This document shows, in pieces, positions 44,201 to 52,688 of a stretch of 64,000 nucleotides of DNA (positions within the stretch are counted from its first letter, which is position 1; each line of letters starts with the position of its first letter). The DNA is from Streptomyces hundungensis (lineage in GTDB: Bacteria > Actinomycetota > Actinomycetes > Streptomycetales > Streptomycetaceae): NCBI RefSeq assembly GCF_003627815.1, contig NZ_CP032698.1, positions 868,001-932,000 of the forward strand, given 5' to 3'. The notes beneath the pieces were generated by a model. It saw only the letters and a list, made by a program, of their open reading frames with translations. It did no database searches and was not told the DNA's origin. The translations under genes and the position numbers were made by a program.

Positions 44201-45565
44201 ATGGCCGCCGGCACCTACGACAGCCGTTCCGTGACGCGCGTCCCCCACACCGCCCCCCGGCGCACCGCCTGGATACCCGTCGCAGCCCAGATCCTCATAG
44301 GGAGCGGAGCCGTCGGGGTGATCGGCCTGTGGTGGAGCGACACCACTTCGGTCGTCGGTATGGAGGGCTGGCTGACCGACGGCGGCCGGATCACCGGCCT
44401 CCTGGCCGGGTACGCGTGCGCGGTGCTGCTCGCCCTCATGGCGCGCATCCCCGTACTCGACCGGAGTGTGGGCAGCGACCGGCTGGCTCGCTGGCACGCC
44501 ATGGGCGGCCGCTACACCCTCTCACTCGCCCTCGCCCACACTCTGCTGATCATCTGGGGCTACGCCCTCACCTCGCATGCGAACGTGGTGGACCAGACCA
44601 CCACCCTCGTACTCCACTACCCGGACCTACTGAAGGGCACCGCCGGATTCCTGCTCCTAATGGGAACCGCCCTCGTCTCCGCGCGCGCCGCCCGGCGCAG
44701 GCTCCGCTACGAGACCTGGCACTACCTCCATTTCGCCACGTATGTGGCGGTCTTCCTGGTCTTCGGGCACCAGCTCTCCAACGGCGCCGATTTCGTCGGC
44801 AACCGTTCCGCGCAGCTCGCCTGGTACGCCATGTACCTCGGTGTGGCCGCGCTGCTCGTGTGGTTCCGGTTCGTCGTGCCCCTCCGGCGCGGACTGCGCC
44901 ACCGTCTTCGGGTGGCCGAGGTCCGCGGCGAATCGCCCGGTGTCGTGTCCGTGTACGTCACGGGCGAGCACCTGGATGAACTCGGCGCCGAATCAGGGCA
45001 GTTCTTCCGCTGGCGCTTCCTGACTCCCGGCCTGTGGTGGGCGGCCAACCCGTACTCGCTCTCCGCCCCCGCCCACCCCCGCTTCCTGCGCATCACCGTG
45101 AAGGCCGTCGGCGCGCACAGCGCCGCCCTGGCCGGACTGACTCCCGGCACCCGTGTGTGGGCGGAAGGCCCCTACGGCGGCTTCACCGCGGCACGCCGCA
45201 CCACGACCAAGACCCTGCTCCTGGGGGGCGGCGTCGGCATCACCCCGCTGCGTGCCCTGCTGGAGACCCTGCCCGGCGACATCACCCTCCTTTACCGGGC
45301 CCGCCGCCCCGAGGACCTGGCGCTGCGCGGCGAACTCGACACCATCGCGGCGGCCCGTGGCGCCCGGATCCTCTACTCGGTCGACGAACCGGCCGCGCAC
45401 CACATGCCGCTGACGGCCGCGGCGCTGCTCCGGTACGTGCCCGACCTGCGGGAGCGGGACGTGTACCTGTGCGGGCCGCCCGGCATGACCGACGCGGCGC
45501 GGGGAGCCCTGCGCGACGCGGGCGTACCCCGCCACCGCATTCACCACGAGTCCTTCGCGTTCTGA
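44201..45565 (+). CDS. ferric reductase-like membrane flavocytochrome
   Basis: A 454-residue protein. Residues 25-220 form six helices of the ferric-reductase transmembrane domain with paired histidines (RWHAMGGRYTLSLALAHTLL, LRYETWHYLHFATYVAVFLVFGH) for haem. The rest is a ferredoxin-reductase module: FAD site ANPYSLSAPA, NAD(P) motif LLLGGGVGITPLRALLE, and CGPPGMTDAARGALR. It moves electrons from NAD(P)H across the membrane. ATG 44201 is chosen because GAGAGGG lies just before it and overlaps the earlier ATG at 44186. Confidence 0.9.
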   Translation: MAAGTYDSRSVTRVPHTAPRRTAWIPVAAQILIGSGAVGVIGLWWSDTTSVVGMEGWLTDGGRITGLLAGYACAVLLALMARIPVLDRSVGSDRLARWHAMGGRYTLSLALAHTLLIIWGYALTSHANVVDQTTTLVLHYPDLLKGTAGFLLLMGTALVSARAARRRLRYETWHYLHFATYVAVFLVFGHQLSNGADFVGNRSAQLAWYAMYLGVAALLVWFRFVVPLRRGLRHRLRVAEVRGESPGVVSVYVTGEHLDELGAESGQFFRWRFLTPGLWWAANPYSLSAPAHPRFLRITVKAVGAHSAALAGLTPGTRVWAEGPYGGFTAARRTTTKTLLLGGGVGITPLRALLETLPGDITLLYRARRPEDLALRGELDTIAAARGARILYSVDEPAAHHMPLTAAALLRYVPDLRERDVYLCGPPGMTDAARGALRDAGVPRHRIHHESFAF

Positions 45566-45594
45566 GCGCGACCCGAAGCCAGAGGAGACCCGCC

Positions 45595-46017
45595 GTGCGC
45601 CGAGTCGCCGTCACCACACTGTCGACCGCCGCAGGTGTGGTCCTGCTGCTCTCCCTCAAACCCCACCAGAGCCACCCACCCGCCGTCTCCGCGCCCAGGC
45701 CCGCCGCCTCCTCGCCCGGTCAGGCGGCCGCCGGGGCGCGTACGGGCGACTTCACCGGTGATGTCATCGACACACGTTTTGGGCCGGTGCAGGTGTCGGT
45801 GACCCTCGACAAGGGGCGTCTCACCGCCGTCCACGTCCTCCAGGTCCCCTCCGAGAGCGGGCGAGACCAGGAGATCGCCGCACGGGCAGTGCCCCGCCTG
45901 ACCGAGGAGGCGCTCGGCGCCCAGAACGCCGAGATCGACGCCGTGTCGGGCGCGAGCTACACCAGCGAGGGCTACATCCAGTCCTTGCAGAGCGCCTTGG
46001 ACAGAGCCGGTGCGTGA
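45595..46017 (+). CDS. secreted FMN-binding domain protein
   Basis: A 140-residue protein with an N-terminal membrane anchor/signal (VAVTTLSTAAGVVLLLSL), a Pro/Ala linker, and an FMN_bind domain: DTRFGPVQVSVTLDKGRLTAVHVLQ and the flavinylation motif VSGASYTSEG, where Thr123 is the expected attachment site for FMN through a phosphoester. The transferase is encoded by the next gene. The GTG start follows AGAGGAG. It probably receives electrons from the membrane reductase upstream. Confidence 0.9.
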   Translation: MRRVAVTTLSTAAGVVLLLSLKPHQSHPPAVSAPRPAASSPGQAAAGARTGDFTGDVIDTRFGPVQVSVTLDKGRLTAVHVLQVPSESGRDQEIAARAVPRLTEEALGAQNAEIDAVSGASYTSEGYIQSLQSALDRAGA

Positions 46018-46828
46018 ACCGGTCGACGCGACTCGGCAGCCCCCTGCCGCGGGCCAGACCATGGGGCTGCGCCACACCGAACACGTCATGGGCACCGTCT
46101 TCTCCTTCGACATACGCGACAAGCCCACCCCCGCCATCCACCGCGCCCTCGCCCGGGCCGTGCGCCACCTCCACAGGGTCGACGCCGTCTTCTCCACCTA
46201 CCGGCCGGACAGCCCCATCAGCCGGCTCGGCCGCGGGGAGATCCGCCTGGACGACTGCCCGCCCGAAGTCCATGAGGTCCTCACCCTGTGCGCAGGAGCG
46301 GCCCGCGACAGCGACGGCTACTTCAGCGCGACCCCTTCCGGCACCCTCGACCCCTCCGGACTCGTCAAAGGCTGGGCCACCGAGGCCGCGTCCCAACTCC
46401 TCCATGAGGCCGGTGCCCGCCACACCTGCGTGAACGGCGGCGGCGACCTCCAACTCCGGGGCGGGGCAAGCGAGTCCACCCCGTGGCGCATCGGCATCAC
46501 CGACCCCGTCCGTCCCGGGCGGCTCGCCACCGTGATCACCGCCCACGACGACCTGGCCATCGCCACCTCCGGCACGGCCGAGCGCGGCGCGCACATACTC
46601 GATCCGCACCGCGGCATCCCCGCCACCGCGTTCGCCTCCCTCACCGTCGTCGGCCCGCGCCTGACGATGACCGACACCTACGCCACGGCCGCCTTCGCCC
46701 GAGGCCACGGCGCGCGGGACTGGCTGGAGTCCCTGCCCGGCTACGAGGCCTTCGCCCTCCTGCCCGACGGCCGGCAATGGCGGACCTCGGGGTTCAGCCG
46801 CTATGAGCTCCCCGCGCGGTGCACATGA
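46010..46828 (+). CDS. apbE: FAD:protein FMN transferase
   Basis: A 272-residue ApbE-family enzyme: HVMGTVFSFDIR, DAVFSTYRPDSPISRL, DPSGLVKGWATEAA, CVNGGGDLQLRG and the metal site near TDTYATAAFARG. It attaches FMN from FAD to a threonine of an exported protein, here most likely the FMN-binding protein whose gene it overlaps. The three genes form a compact extracytoplasmic flavin electron-transfer unit. No clear signal peptide, so the start (GTG 46010) may be early or export may be by another route. Confidence 0.9.
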   Translation: MREPVDATRQPPAAGQTMGLRHTEHVMGTVFSFDIRDKPTPAIHRALARAVRHLHRVDAVFSTYRPDSPISRLGRGEIRLDDCPPEVHEVLTLCAGAARDSDGYFSATPSGTLDPSGLVKGWATEAASQLLHEAGARHTCVNGGGDLQLRGGASESTPWRIGITDPVRPGRLATVITAHDDLAIATSGTAERGAHILDPHRGIPATAFASLTVVGPRLTMTDTYATAAFARGHGARDWLESLPGYEAFALLPDGRQWRTSGFSRYELPARCT

Positions 46829-46983
46829 AACACCCATGGGCCTTGACCATATGGGGCCACACCGGTGAGTCCTCGCAATGTGGGGCCCCACCACATGCCC
46901 CGACAAGATTTTCGTAAACAGGCAGGTCGTAGCTGTGTGGGCAGGGCGCGGCGGGGCATTCGGTGCCTCGGAGGTTGATAACT

Positions 46984-47145
46984 ATGGTTCCCCTGCTTCT
47001 CGTTCTTCTTCTGGCACTGATCCTCTTCGGCGCGGGCTTCGCGCTGAAGGCACTGTGGTGGATCGCCGTCATCGTGCTCGTCGTCTGGCTGGTCGGGTTC
47101 ATCGCCCGCCCGAAGTCAGGCAATGCACGCTGGTATCGCTGGTAG
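46984..47145 (+). CDS. small hydrophobic membrane protein
   Basis: A 53-residue protein, almost all one or two membrane helices (LLLVLLLALILFGAGFALKAL, then WWIAVIVLVVWLVGFI) with a basic tail ending RWYRW. GGAGG lies 8-9 bases before the ATG. Very similar small proteins are annotated as 'hydrophobic protein' in Streptomyces. Function unknown. It is followed by a strong terminator. Confidence 0.8.
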   Translation: MVPLLLVLLLALILFGAGFALKALWWIAVIVLVVWLVGFIARPKSGNARWYRW

Positions 47146-47165
47146 ACACCGGACACGTACACATG

Positions 47166-47202
47166 TGGGCTCCCCGCCGGAGCGGTATGGGCGGGGAGCC
47201 CA
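47166..47202. terminator. perfect 13-bp stem-loop terminator
   Basis: TGGGCTCCCCGCC (47166-47178) pairs exactly with 47190-47202 around an 11-nt loop, about 20 bp after the small membrane-protein gene. Confidence 0.85.
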
Positions 47203-47290
47203 CCTGTGTGCCGACCGCCCTTGAGCTTCAGCACGTCGTGAAGTCATCGGCGGCATGGGTATGCCTGTGCTGGCCGGCGCCGACCCCGCT

Positions 47291-47312
47291 GGGGGCGCGG
47301 GGAACTGCGCGA
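47291..47312. repeat. copy of a dispersed Streptomyces intergenic element
   Basis: The core GGGGGCGCGGGGAACTGCGC (47291-47310) is the reverse-orientation counterpart of 29411-29432. The 430-bp gap 47146-47578 holds a terminator, this element and the heat-shock promoter, and no gene. Confidence 0.65.
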
Positions 47313-47493
47313 GAAGCAACCACGGCCCGCAGCCGAGGACGCGGCGTCCCGCCGCACCTTGCACGTCTGCCCCGCCACACGCACGCCCAACCCGCGCCCA
47401 CCCCGCGCCCGACCCGTGTGCTCGCGCTGCCCGCGCATGGCCGGCCTCCGGCCCCCCTCTGGCCGAACGTCATCGTTTGGACGACAAAGGGGT

Positions 47494-47522
47494 TTGTCAT
47501 CCATTAGATGACGTGCTACAAC
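47494..47522 (+). promoter_or_regulatory. hsp20 promoter overlapped by a RheA-type operator
   Basis: TTGTCA (47494-47499), a 17-bp spacer and TACAAC (47517-47522) form a sigma-70-like promoter. Across it lies TGTCATC-N5-GATGACG (47495-47513), matching the TGTCATC-N5-GATGACA inverted repeat known as the RheA operator of Streptomyces hsp18 except in the last base. A repressor bound here would block RNA polymerase at normal temperature. Confidence 0.8.
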
Positions 47523-47578
47523 GGTCGCAGTGAAGCGCAGGAGCGGGTCCAACCCAAGCCCTCTGGAGGTGTTTCGCG

Positions 47579-48010
47579 ATGCTGATGCGCACCGACCCCT
47601 TCCGTGAACTCGACCGTCTCGCCCAGCAGTTGGCCGGCACGGGCACCTGGACACGGCCCTCGGTAATGGCGATGGACGCCTACCGCGCGGGCGACGAGTA
47701 CATCGTGGCTTTCGACCTCCCCGGTGTCAGCGCGGACGCGATCGACATCGACGTCGAGCGGAACATGCTGACCGTCAAGGCCGAACGCCGCCCCGTGACG
47801 AAGGCCGACGACGCCCAGATGGAGCTCACCGAACGGCCCCTGGGCGTGTTCTCCCGGCAGCTCGTGCTCGCCGACACGCTGGACACGGAGCGGATCAAGG
47901 CCGACTACGACGCGGGCGTCCTCACCCTACGCATCCCGATCGCCGAGCGTGCCAAGCCGCGCAAGATCTCCATCGACGCGCAGTCCGCCCGCAAGGAAAT
48001 CTCCGGCTGA
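47579..48010 (+). CDS. Hsp20 family small heat-shock protein
   Basis: A 143-residue alpha-crystallin domain protein: [13 protein letters not shown] at the start, [38 protein letters not shown] and the terminal [18 protein letters not shown] with the I-x-I-type anchor. It is an ATP-independent holdase chaperone. It resembles Streptomyces Hsp18, which fits the RheA-type operator in its promoter. TGGAGG precedes the ATG. Confidence 0.92.
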   Translation: MLMRTDPFRELDRLAQQLAGTGTWTRPSVMAMDAYRAGDEYIVAFDLPGVSADAIDIDVERNMLTVKAERRPVTKADDAQMELTERPLGVFSRQLVLADTLDTERIKADYDAGVLTLRIPIAERAKPRKISIDAQSARKEISG

Positions 48011-48151
48011 GCCCGGCGCCGGCGCCCCCAGGAGAGCGCCGGAGAACGCCGGGGCCACATGAGGGCTCGGGACGGACACCTGATCGCCACCCAGCCCGTC
48101 CCGCACCCTTCAGACCAAGAGAGTCTCGGGCCCAGAGAGGCGGTGGCCGCT

Positions 48152-48547
48152 ATGACCCTGCGACGGGAGGCGTTCCTCGACCAGGTCAAGGAGCGCGGCG
48201 ACTACAAGGACGTCCAGGAGGCGGACCGCGCGGCCCGTGTCGTGCTCGCCCTGCTCGGTGCCCACCTGGTCGGCGGTGTGCGTGCGGAGCTGGCGGCGCG
48301 TCTGCCGGAAGCCTTCTCCCTGATCCTCCTCAACCCGCTCCAGAGCGCCGAACCGCTCTCGCCCGAGCGCTTCGTACGGGCCACCGCCGCCTGGATCGAG
48401 GGGGCCACCGAAGCGACCGCCGCGTGGGACGTCAGCGCCGTGCTCAGCACGGCCGCGGACGCGGCGGGCGATGCGCTCATGCAGCAGATCCTGCTCCAAC
48501 TGCCCGCCGGGTACGACCTCCTCTTCGGCCGACCCCAGCGGACCTAG
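48152..48547 (+). CDS. DUF2267 family protein
   Basis: A protein of about 131 residues: FLDQVKERGDYKDVQEADRAARVVLALLGAHLVGGVRAELAARLPEAF, the DUF2267 pattern of two helical repeats. Function unknown; these genes often sit near stress genes. The ATG at 48152 lacks a well-placed ribosome-binding site, so GTG 48143 is an alternative. The stop codon lies inside the first unit of a triple repeat. Confidence 0.78.
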   Translation: MTLRREAFLDQVKERGDYKDVQEADRAARVVLALLGAHLVGGVRAELAARLPEAFSLILLNPLQSAEPLSPERFVRATAAWIEGATEATAAWDVSAVLSTAADAAGDALMQQILLQLPAGYDLLFGRPQRT

Positions 48548-48620
48548 CCATTCGGCGCCCGCCCCCAGCGGACCTAGCCATCCGTGCGCCCCCGGCGGGC
48601 CCAGCCATCCGTGCGCCCGC
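48533..48620. repeat. three tandem ~29-bp repeats spanning two convergent gene ends
   Basis: Units at 48533-48562, 48563-48590 and 48591-48620 share CAGCGGACCTAGCCATCCG-type sequence. The TAG in unit 1 ends the DUF2267 gene; the complementary CTA in unit 2 ends the leftward phosphatase gene, so the repeats shape both protein ends. Confidence 0.75.
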
Positions 48621-49782
48621 CGCTGCCGTGCCAGTCAAGGAGGACCACCGTGGCGTCGTCCTTGAGGTTGCCCCGGCAGGCCTCCAGTACCGCTGTCGTC
48701 AGGACACGCACGGCCTCCCGCGGGTGCGCGGACCGGGTGTCGCGGACCAGGGAGGCGAGATCGACGGCCGCGGCGCCGCGCTCCTGCATGCCGTCGGTGA
48801 GCAGCACCAGACGGTCGCCCGGGCGCAGTTGGAGCTCCTGGAGCCGGTACGAGGTGGGCGCCGCGACGCCGAACGGCAGGTTGACGGCGAGCTCGACCTC
48901 CTCGACCTCGGAAGCACCGGCCCTCATGCGCAGGGGCCAGGGGTGTCCCGCGTTGACCAGTTCACACACGCCCGTGTGGAGACGGACACAGAGGAGTTGT
49001 CCGGTGGCCAGGCCCTTCCCACTGGCCAGCAGCGCCTCATGGGCGCGCTGCGCCTGATGCAGGGCATCGCAGCCGGTCCGGCGGGATCCGCGCAACGCGG
49101 CTGTGACCAGCGTGGCCAGGAGGGCGGAGTCCGTGTCGTGCCCCATGGCATCGGTGATGGACAGGTGCAGCGTGTCCCGGTCGAGCGTGTAGTCGTACGT
49201 GTCGCCACCGATGTCGTCGGCCGGGACCAGCCCCGCGGCCAGAGTGAACTGCGGGGCTTCGCAGCAGGAGGCCGACGGGAGCAGCTGATGCTGGATCTCG
49301 GCGGCCAGACTGGTCCGGGTGGTGCGCCGGCCCACGTGATAGAGGTCGGTGAATCGACGGTCCGTCACGATGATGTACGCCAGCGCGTGCGCCGCCTCGC
49401 TGATCTGCCCCAGCACGGTGTCGTCGGCGTACTGCAAGGTCACCTCCAGCACACCGATGCAGTCGCCGCGGTTGGTCACGGGCGAGATCACGCGCCGTCC
49501 GCCCTGCCCGTCCGGTTCCACGTGCTGGCGCTGACGACGCAGGACGGTCTCGTAGACGCTTCCCTGCAAGTCGAGTTGCTCCGCCGCGTCCGCCCACTCC
49601 CCCTCGGCGGGCGCACGCAGGCGCAGCAGCCGTCGCCCCACGAGATCCACGAACAGGAAAGACACGCATTCCGCGCCGAAGCGCTTGCGCAGGTCGTGGG
49701 CGACGACTCCGACCGACTCCCCGGGCGGCGCGGACTCCGCAGCCGCCAGAAGCTCGCCGAGTTCCAGATCTCTACCACCCAT
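48574..49782 (-). CDS. GAF-SpoIIE serine/threonine phosphatase
   Basis: A 402-residue protein: a GAF-like sensor domain (residues ~20-160) followed by a PP2C-type SpoIIE phosphatase: LAAEIQHQLLPSA, the metal motif DDIGGDTYDY, DAMGHDTDSALLATL, NAGHPWPL and LVLLTDGMQERG. Such proteins dephosphorylate anti-sigma-factor antagonists in stress and development signalling. ATG at 49782 with GGGAGG upstream. The last residues (GRTDGWARRGRTDG) come from the 3' repeat. No kinase domain or membrane segment. Confidence 0.9.
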   Translation of the reverse strand: MGGRDLELGELLAAAESAPPGESVGVVAHDLRKRFGAECVSFLFVDLVGRRLLRLRAPAEGEWADAAEQLDLQGSVYETVLRRQRQHVEPDGQGGRRVISPVTNRGDCIGVLEVTLQYADDTVLGQISEAAHALAYIIVTDRRFTDLYHVGRRTTRTSLAAEIQHQLLPSASCCEAPQFTLAAGLVPADDIGGDTYDYTLDRDTLHLSITDAMGHDTDSALLATLVTAALRGSRRTGCDALHQAQRAHEALLASGKGLATGQLLCVRLHTGVCELVNAGHPWPLRMRAGASEVEEVELAVNLPFGVAAPTSYRLQELQLRPGDRLVLLTDGMQERGAAAVDLASLVRDTRSAHPREAVRVLTTAVLEACRGNLKDDATVVLLDWHGSGGRTDGWARRGRTDG

Positions 49783-50034
49783 GGCAACCTCCCATCACCT
49801 GTCGCCTCTCATTCCCCGGGATTCGCCCACCTCACCCGGTAAGTCCGTGACCCCCTGATCAGGTGCCCTTGTCGAACTGATGTCGACTGGCGTGGATCCC
49901 GTACGGAAGGGCTGTCCCGCCTCCCCCATCCCGCCCCTTGGCCATCGCGCGTTCACACACTGCCGCTACTCTCACCCGCTGCGGCCACGGCTCTACGGCT
50001 GTGGCTGTGGGACGGGCAGAGGGGGAAGCCTTAA

Positions 50035-51264
50035 ATGGGTGACGGGCCGGAGCAGCAGGGACAGGAGCAGAGGCAGGAGCAACAGGAGCAGGAGCAGCAC
50101 CGGCTGACGGTGAAGGTCGGGCTGGTCACGATCGCCCGCGAGTGGGGCAGGATCGGATGCGTCGGCTTCGGCGGCCCGCCCACTCACATTGCTCTGCTAC
50201 GACAGCTGTGTGTCGAGCGGCGCGGCTGGATAGCCGCCGCCGAGTTCGAGGATGCCGTCGCCGTCACCAACCTGCTGCCCGGCCCGGCTTCGACGCAGTT
50301 GGCGATCTTCACGGCCCGGCGGTTGCGTGGCCCGGTCGGCGCCTTGGTGGGCGGGTTCTGCTTCATCGTCCCCGGCCTCGTCCTCATCCTCGTCCTGGCG
50401 GCGCTCTTCCTCGCCGGCAGCCCGCCGTTGTGGGTGCGCGGCGCCGCCGCCGGAGCCGGAGCGGCGGTGGCCGCGGTCGCCGTGCGGGCCGCCGTCGCGC
50501 TGGTCCCCGCCAGTTGGCAGCGCGCCGGTGTGGCCTCGGCCCGGGCCCGCTGGCTCGTCTACGTCTGCGGCGGGGCCGTGGCCGCACTCGCCGGGCCGTG
50601 GCTGGTGCTCGCACTGATCGCCGCGGGGTGCGTCGAGAGCGCCATCCGTACTCGTTCCGCGGCCGAGCCGGACGGCGCCACGGTGAGGGCCTGGCCACTG
50701 CCACTCGTCCTGGCCACCGGCCCGGCCGCCGCCGGGGGTCTGCTCGCGTTGGCCTGGGTCGCGTTCAAGGTCGGGGCCCTGTCCTACGGGGGCGGTTTCG
50801 TCATCATCCCGCTCATGCAGGCCGATGCCGTGGACCAGCATCACTGGATGACCGACGGCCAGTTCCTCAACGCGGTCGCCCTCGGCCAGATCACCCCGGG
50901 CCCTGTGGTCCAAACGGTCGCCGTCGTCGGCTATGCCGCCGGCGGGATCCCCGGTGGCCTAGTGGCCGCAGCCGTCGCGTTCGCCCCCTCGTTCCTGTTC
51001 GTGATCTTCGGCGGACCGCACTTCGACAAGATCCGCGCGAACGACCGGGTACAGGGCTTCTTCAGGGGCGCCGGCCCTGCGGTGATCGGCGCCATCGCGG
51101 GCTCGGCGATCCCACTGGCGCTCGCCCTCCAGCACGCCTGGCAGTTCGCGGTGCTGGGCGGGGCCGCGATGTGGCTCGTCGCCCCGCGACGCGGCGTAGT
51201 GAGCACCCTGCTCGTGGCGGCCGCGCTCGGCATGGTCGCCGCGGCGGCAGGGTGGCCGACCTGA
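50035..51264 (+). CDS. chrA: chromate transporter, ChrA family
   Basis: A 409-residue membrane protein with the two-half CHR architecture: half 1 has IGCVGFGGPPTHIALL and NLLPGPASTQLAIF, half 2 has VGALSYGGGFVIIPLMQ and ALGQITPGPVVQTVAVVGYAAGG. Ten to twelve helices. It exports chromate and related oxyanions. The N-terminus has an unusual Gln/Glu-rich run (residues 6-22) coded by repeated GAGCAG triplets. ATG 50035 with GGGGAAG upstream. Confidence 0.9.
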   Translation: MGDGPEQQGQEQRQEQQEQEQHRLTVKVGLVTIAREWGRIGCVGFGGPPTHIALLRQLCVERRGWIAAAEFEDAVAVTNLLPGPASTQLAIFTARRLRGPVGALVGGFCFIVPGLVLILVLAALFLAGSPPLWVRGAAAGAGAAVAAVAVRAAVALVPASWQRAGVASARARWLVYVCGGAVAALAGPWLVLALIAAGCVESAIRTRSAAEPDGATVRAWPLPLVLATGPAAAGGLLALAWVAFKVGALSYGGGFVIIPLMQADAVDQHHWMTDGQFLNAVALGQITPGPVVQTVAVVGYAAGGIPGGLVAAAVAFAPSFLFVIFGGPHFDKIRANDRVQGFFRGAGPAVIGAIAGSAIPLALALQHAWQFAVLGGAAMWLVAPRRGVVSTLLVAAALGMVAAAAGWPT

Positions 51265-51292
51265 CCCGGTGAACCGACCCGGTGGACCCCCG

Positions 51293-51477
51293 GTGCTGGC
51301 GGTTCCGGCGGTTCCGGCGATCCCGGCGGCTCCGGCGGTCCGGCGGCTCCGGCGGTCCCGGTGTCGGCGGTTCCGGCGGTCCTGGCGGCTCCGGCGGCCC
51401 GGCGGCTCCGGCCGAGCCCCCGTACCCCCGTACCCCCGAGCCCCCGTACCCCCGAGCCCCCGAGCCCCCGAGCCCGC
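51293..51477. repeat. two adjacent low-complexity 9-bp repeat tracts
   Basis: From about 51293 to 51414 the sequence is built from GGCGGTTCC/GGCGGCTCC variants; from about 51415 it switches to CCCCCGTAC and CCCCCGAGC units. Both have a 9-bp period. They fill the gap between the chromate transporter and a leftward gene. Confidence 0.85.
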
Positions 51478-52130
51478 TCAGTCCGACTCCCGCCCCAGCG
51501 CCGGCTCCACGGGCGGCGGAAGCGGGCTGTACACCGCACGCCGGGCGTTGAAGTGCGCGAGGTGGAAAACTCGCCCCTTCACCCCCACCTCCAGCGGAGG
51601 GGGGTCGTTGACCGGGGGGCGGTGGACGAAACCGTACGTCTCGTAGTCCACATCCCTGAAGTGCACCGGCAGGGACCCCTGTTGGCGCGGTCGGCCCACT
51701 GCTGTGCCTGCTCACGCGAGGCCCACAGCGGGTGTTCGTCGACGTCGGGCCGCCGACTGTCGGCCCCCAGCACGGCACTGAGCAGCGACGGGGCGTAGAT
51801 GCCCTTGACCCGGTAGTTCTCCAGGTGCCAGGTGCGGATGACGACCGAGACGTAATGCCACCGATTGTTGCGCCGGCGTCCCGTCACCCGCATCCTCTCG
51901 CCGCCGTCGCCCCAGAGCGGCGGCGTCAGCCAGACCAGCGCGCCGGGGCTGAAGTGGCGCAGCCCGGACCGGATCTCCAGACCGCCTACGCCATGGCTGG
52001 TCTCCCGGGCCACATTGGCCACCAGACACCAGGCCAGCGGGCCGTCGGCCGCCGTCGTTTCGACCGCCGTCGTTTCGGCCGCGCGACGCGGCTCTTCTTC
52101 GTCGTCCCCCGTGGTCACCATGGAGGCCAT
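51478..52130 (-). CDS. conserved hypothetical protein, frame shifts near 51685
   Basis: From ATG 52130 the frame reads an acidic start, then WCLVANVARETSHG, FSPGALVWLTPPLWGDGGERM, VTGRRRNNRWHYVSVVIRTWHLENYRVKGIY and EHPLWASREQAQQWADRA. The continuation QQGSLPVHFRDVDYETYGF and FHLAHFNARRAVYSP is in the next frame to 51478. One added base near 51684-51687 restores a single frame of about 217 residues. It resembles uncharacterised Streptomyces proteins. Either a sequence error or a truncated gene. Confidence 0.6.
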
Positions 52131-52351
52131 TGTGACCGTGGGCGACACCCGGAGCGAGTGATTTCGTGTGCGGTGGTGACGGCAGGGCCCCACGCCTGTG
52201 CACACGCACACCCCGGGCCGAACTCGTGGCCTTCGTGGCGGCGTGCGGGGGCCCGCTTCCGGGGCGACCGGACACGCACCGTGTTTGACATCCCGCTTTC
52301 CGGCTACAAGCTGTAGTGACAGGCCGTCATCAACCGACGGAAGGAAGCAAC

Positions 52352-52528
52352 ATGACGCTCGCTACGGTGTTCATCCTCGTCGCGGTTCTCGCTCTTGTGC
52401 TCCTGCTCGCGGTCGCGCCCTCGGCGCCCGCCAGGCGCAACCCGTCACCCCGCCCCGGCCGCCGCCCGGCTCACCGGCGCTTGTCCCACGTCCCGGGCCA
52501 GCGCACCATTCGCCGTCACGCCCGCTGA
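52352..52528 (+). CDS. small membrane protein
   Basis: A 58-residue protein: one N-terminal helix (LATVFILVAVLALVLLLAVA) and a basic Pro/Arg-rich tail. AAGGAAG lies about 6 bases before the ATG. No known family recognised. The preceding gap (52131-52351) shows nothing clear. Confidence 0.55.
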   Translation: MTLATVFILVAVLALVLLLAVAPSAPARRNPSPRPGRRPAHRRLSHVPGQRTIRRHAR

Positions 52529-52688
52529 TCGACAGCCGGTGGACGTTTACGAACCGGGCCTCGCCCACCGCTGATGGGTAGGCGTGAACCCGCGCGGCTC
52601 GGCCCCCGGCCATGTGGCCCGGGGGCCGGCGGGGTGCGACAGAAGCGGCAGGGATGGCAGCGGGCCGGGAGGCCGGGCCACGGTGGGT

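Noticed and set aside
46840..46905. Terminator after apbE
   Set aside because: TGGGGCC and GGCCCCA arms exist, but the stem is imperfect with a long loop, so I could not defend it.
46794..47234. 146-codon leftward frame covering the small hydrophobic gene
   Set aside because: No protein-like features, and the opposite strand has a well-placed ribosome-binding site and membrane helix.
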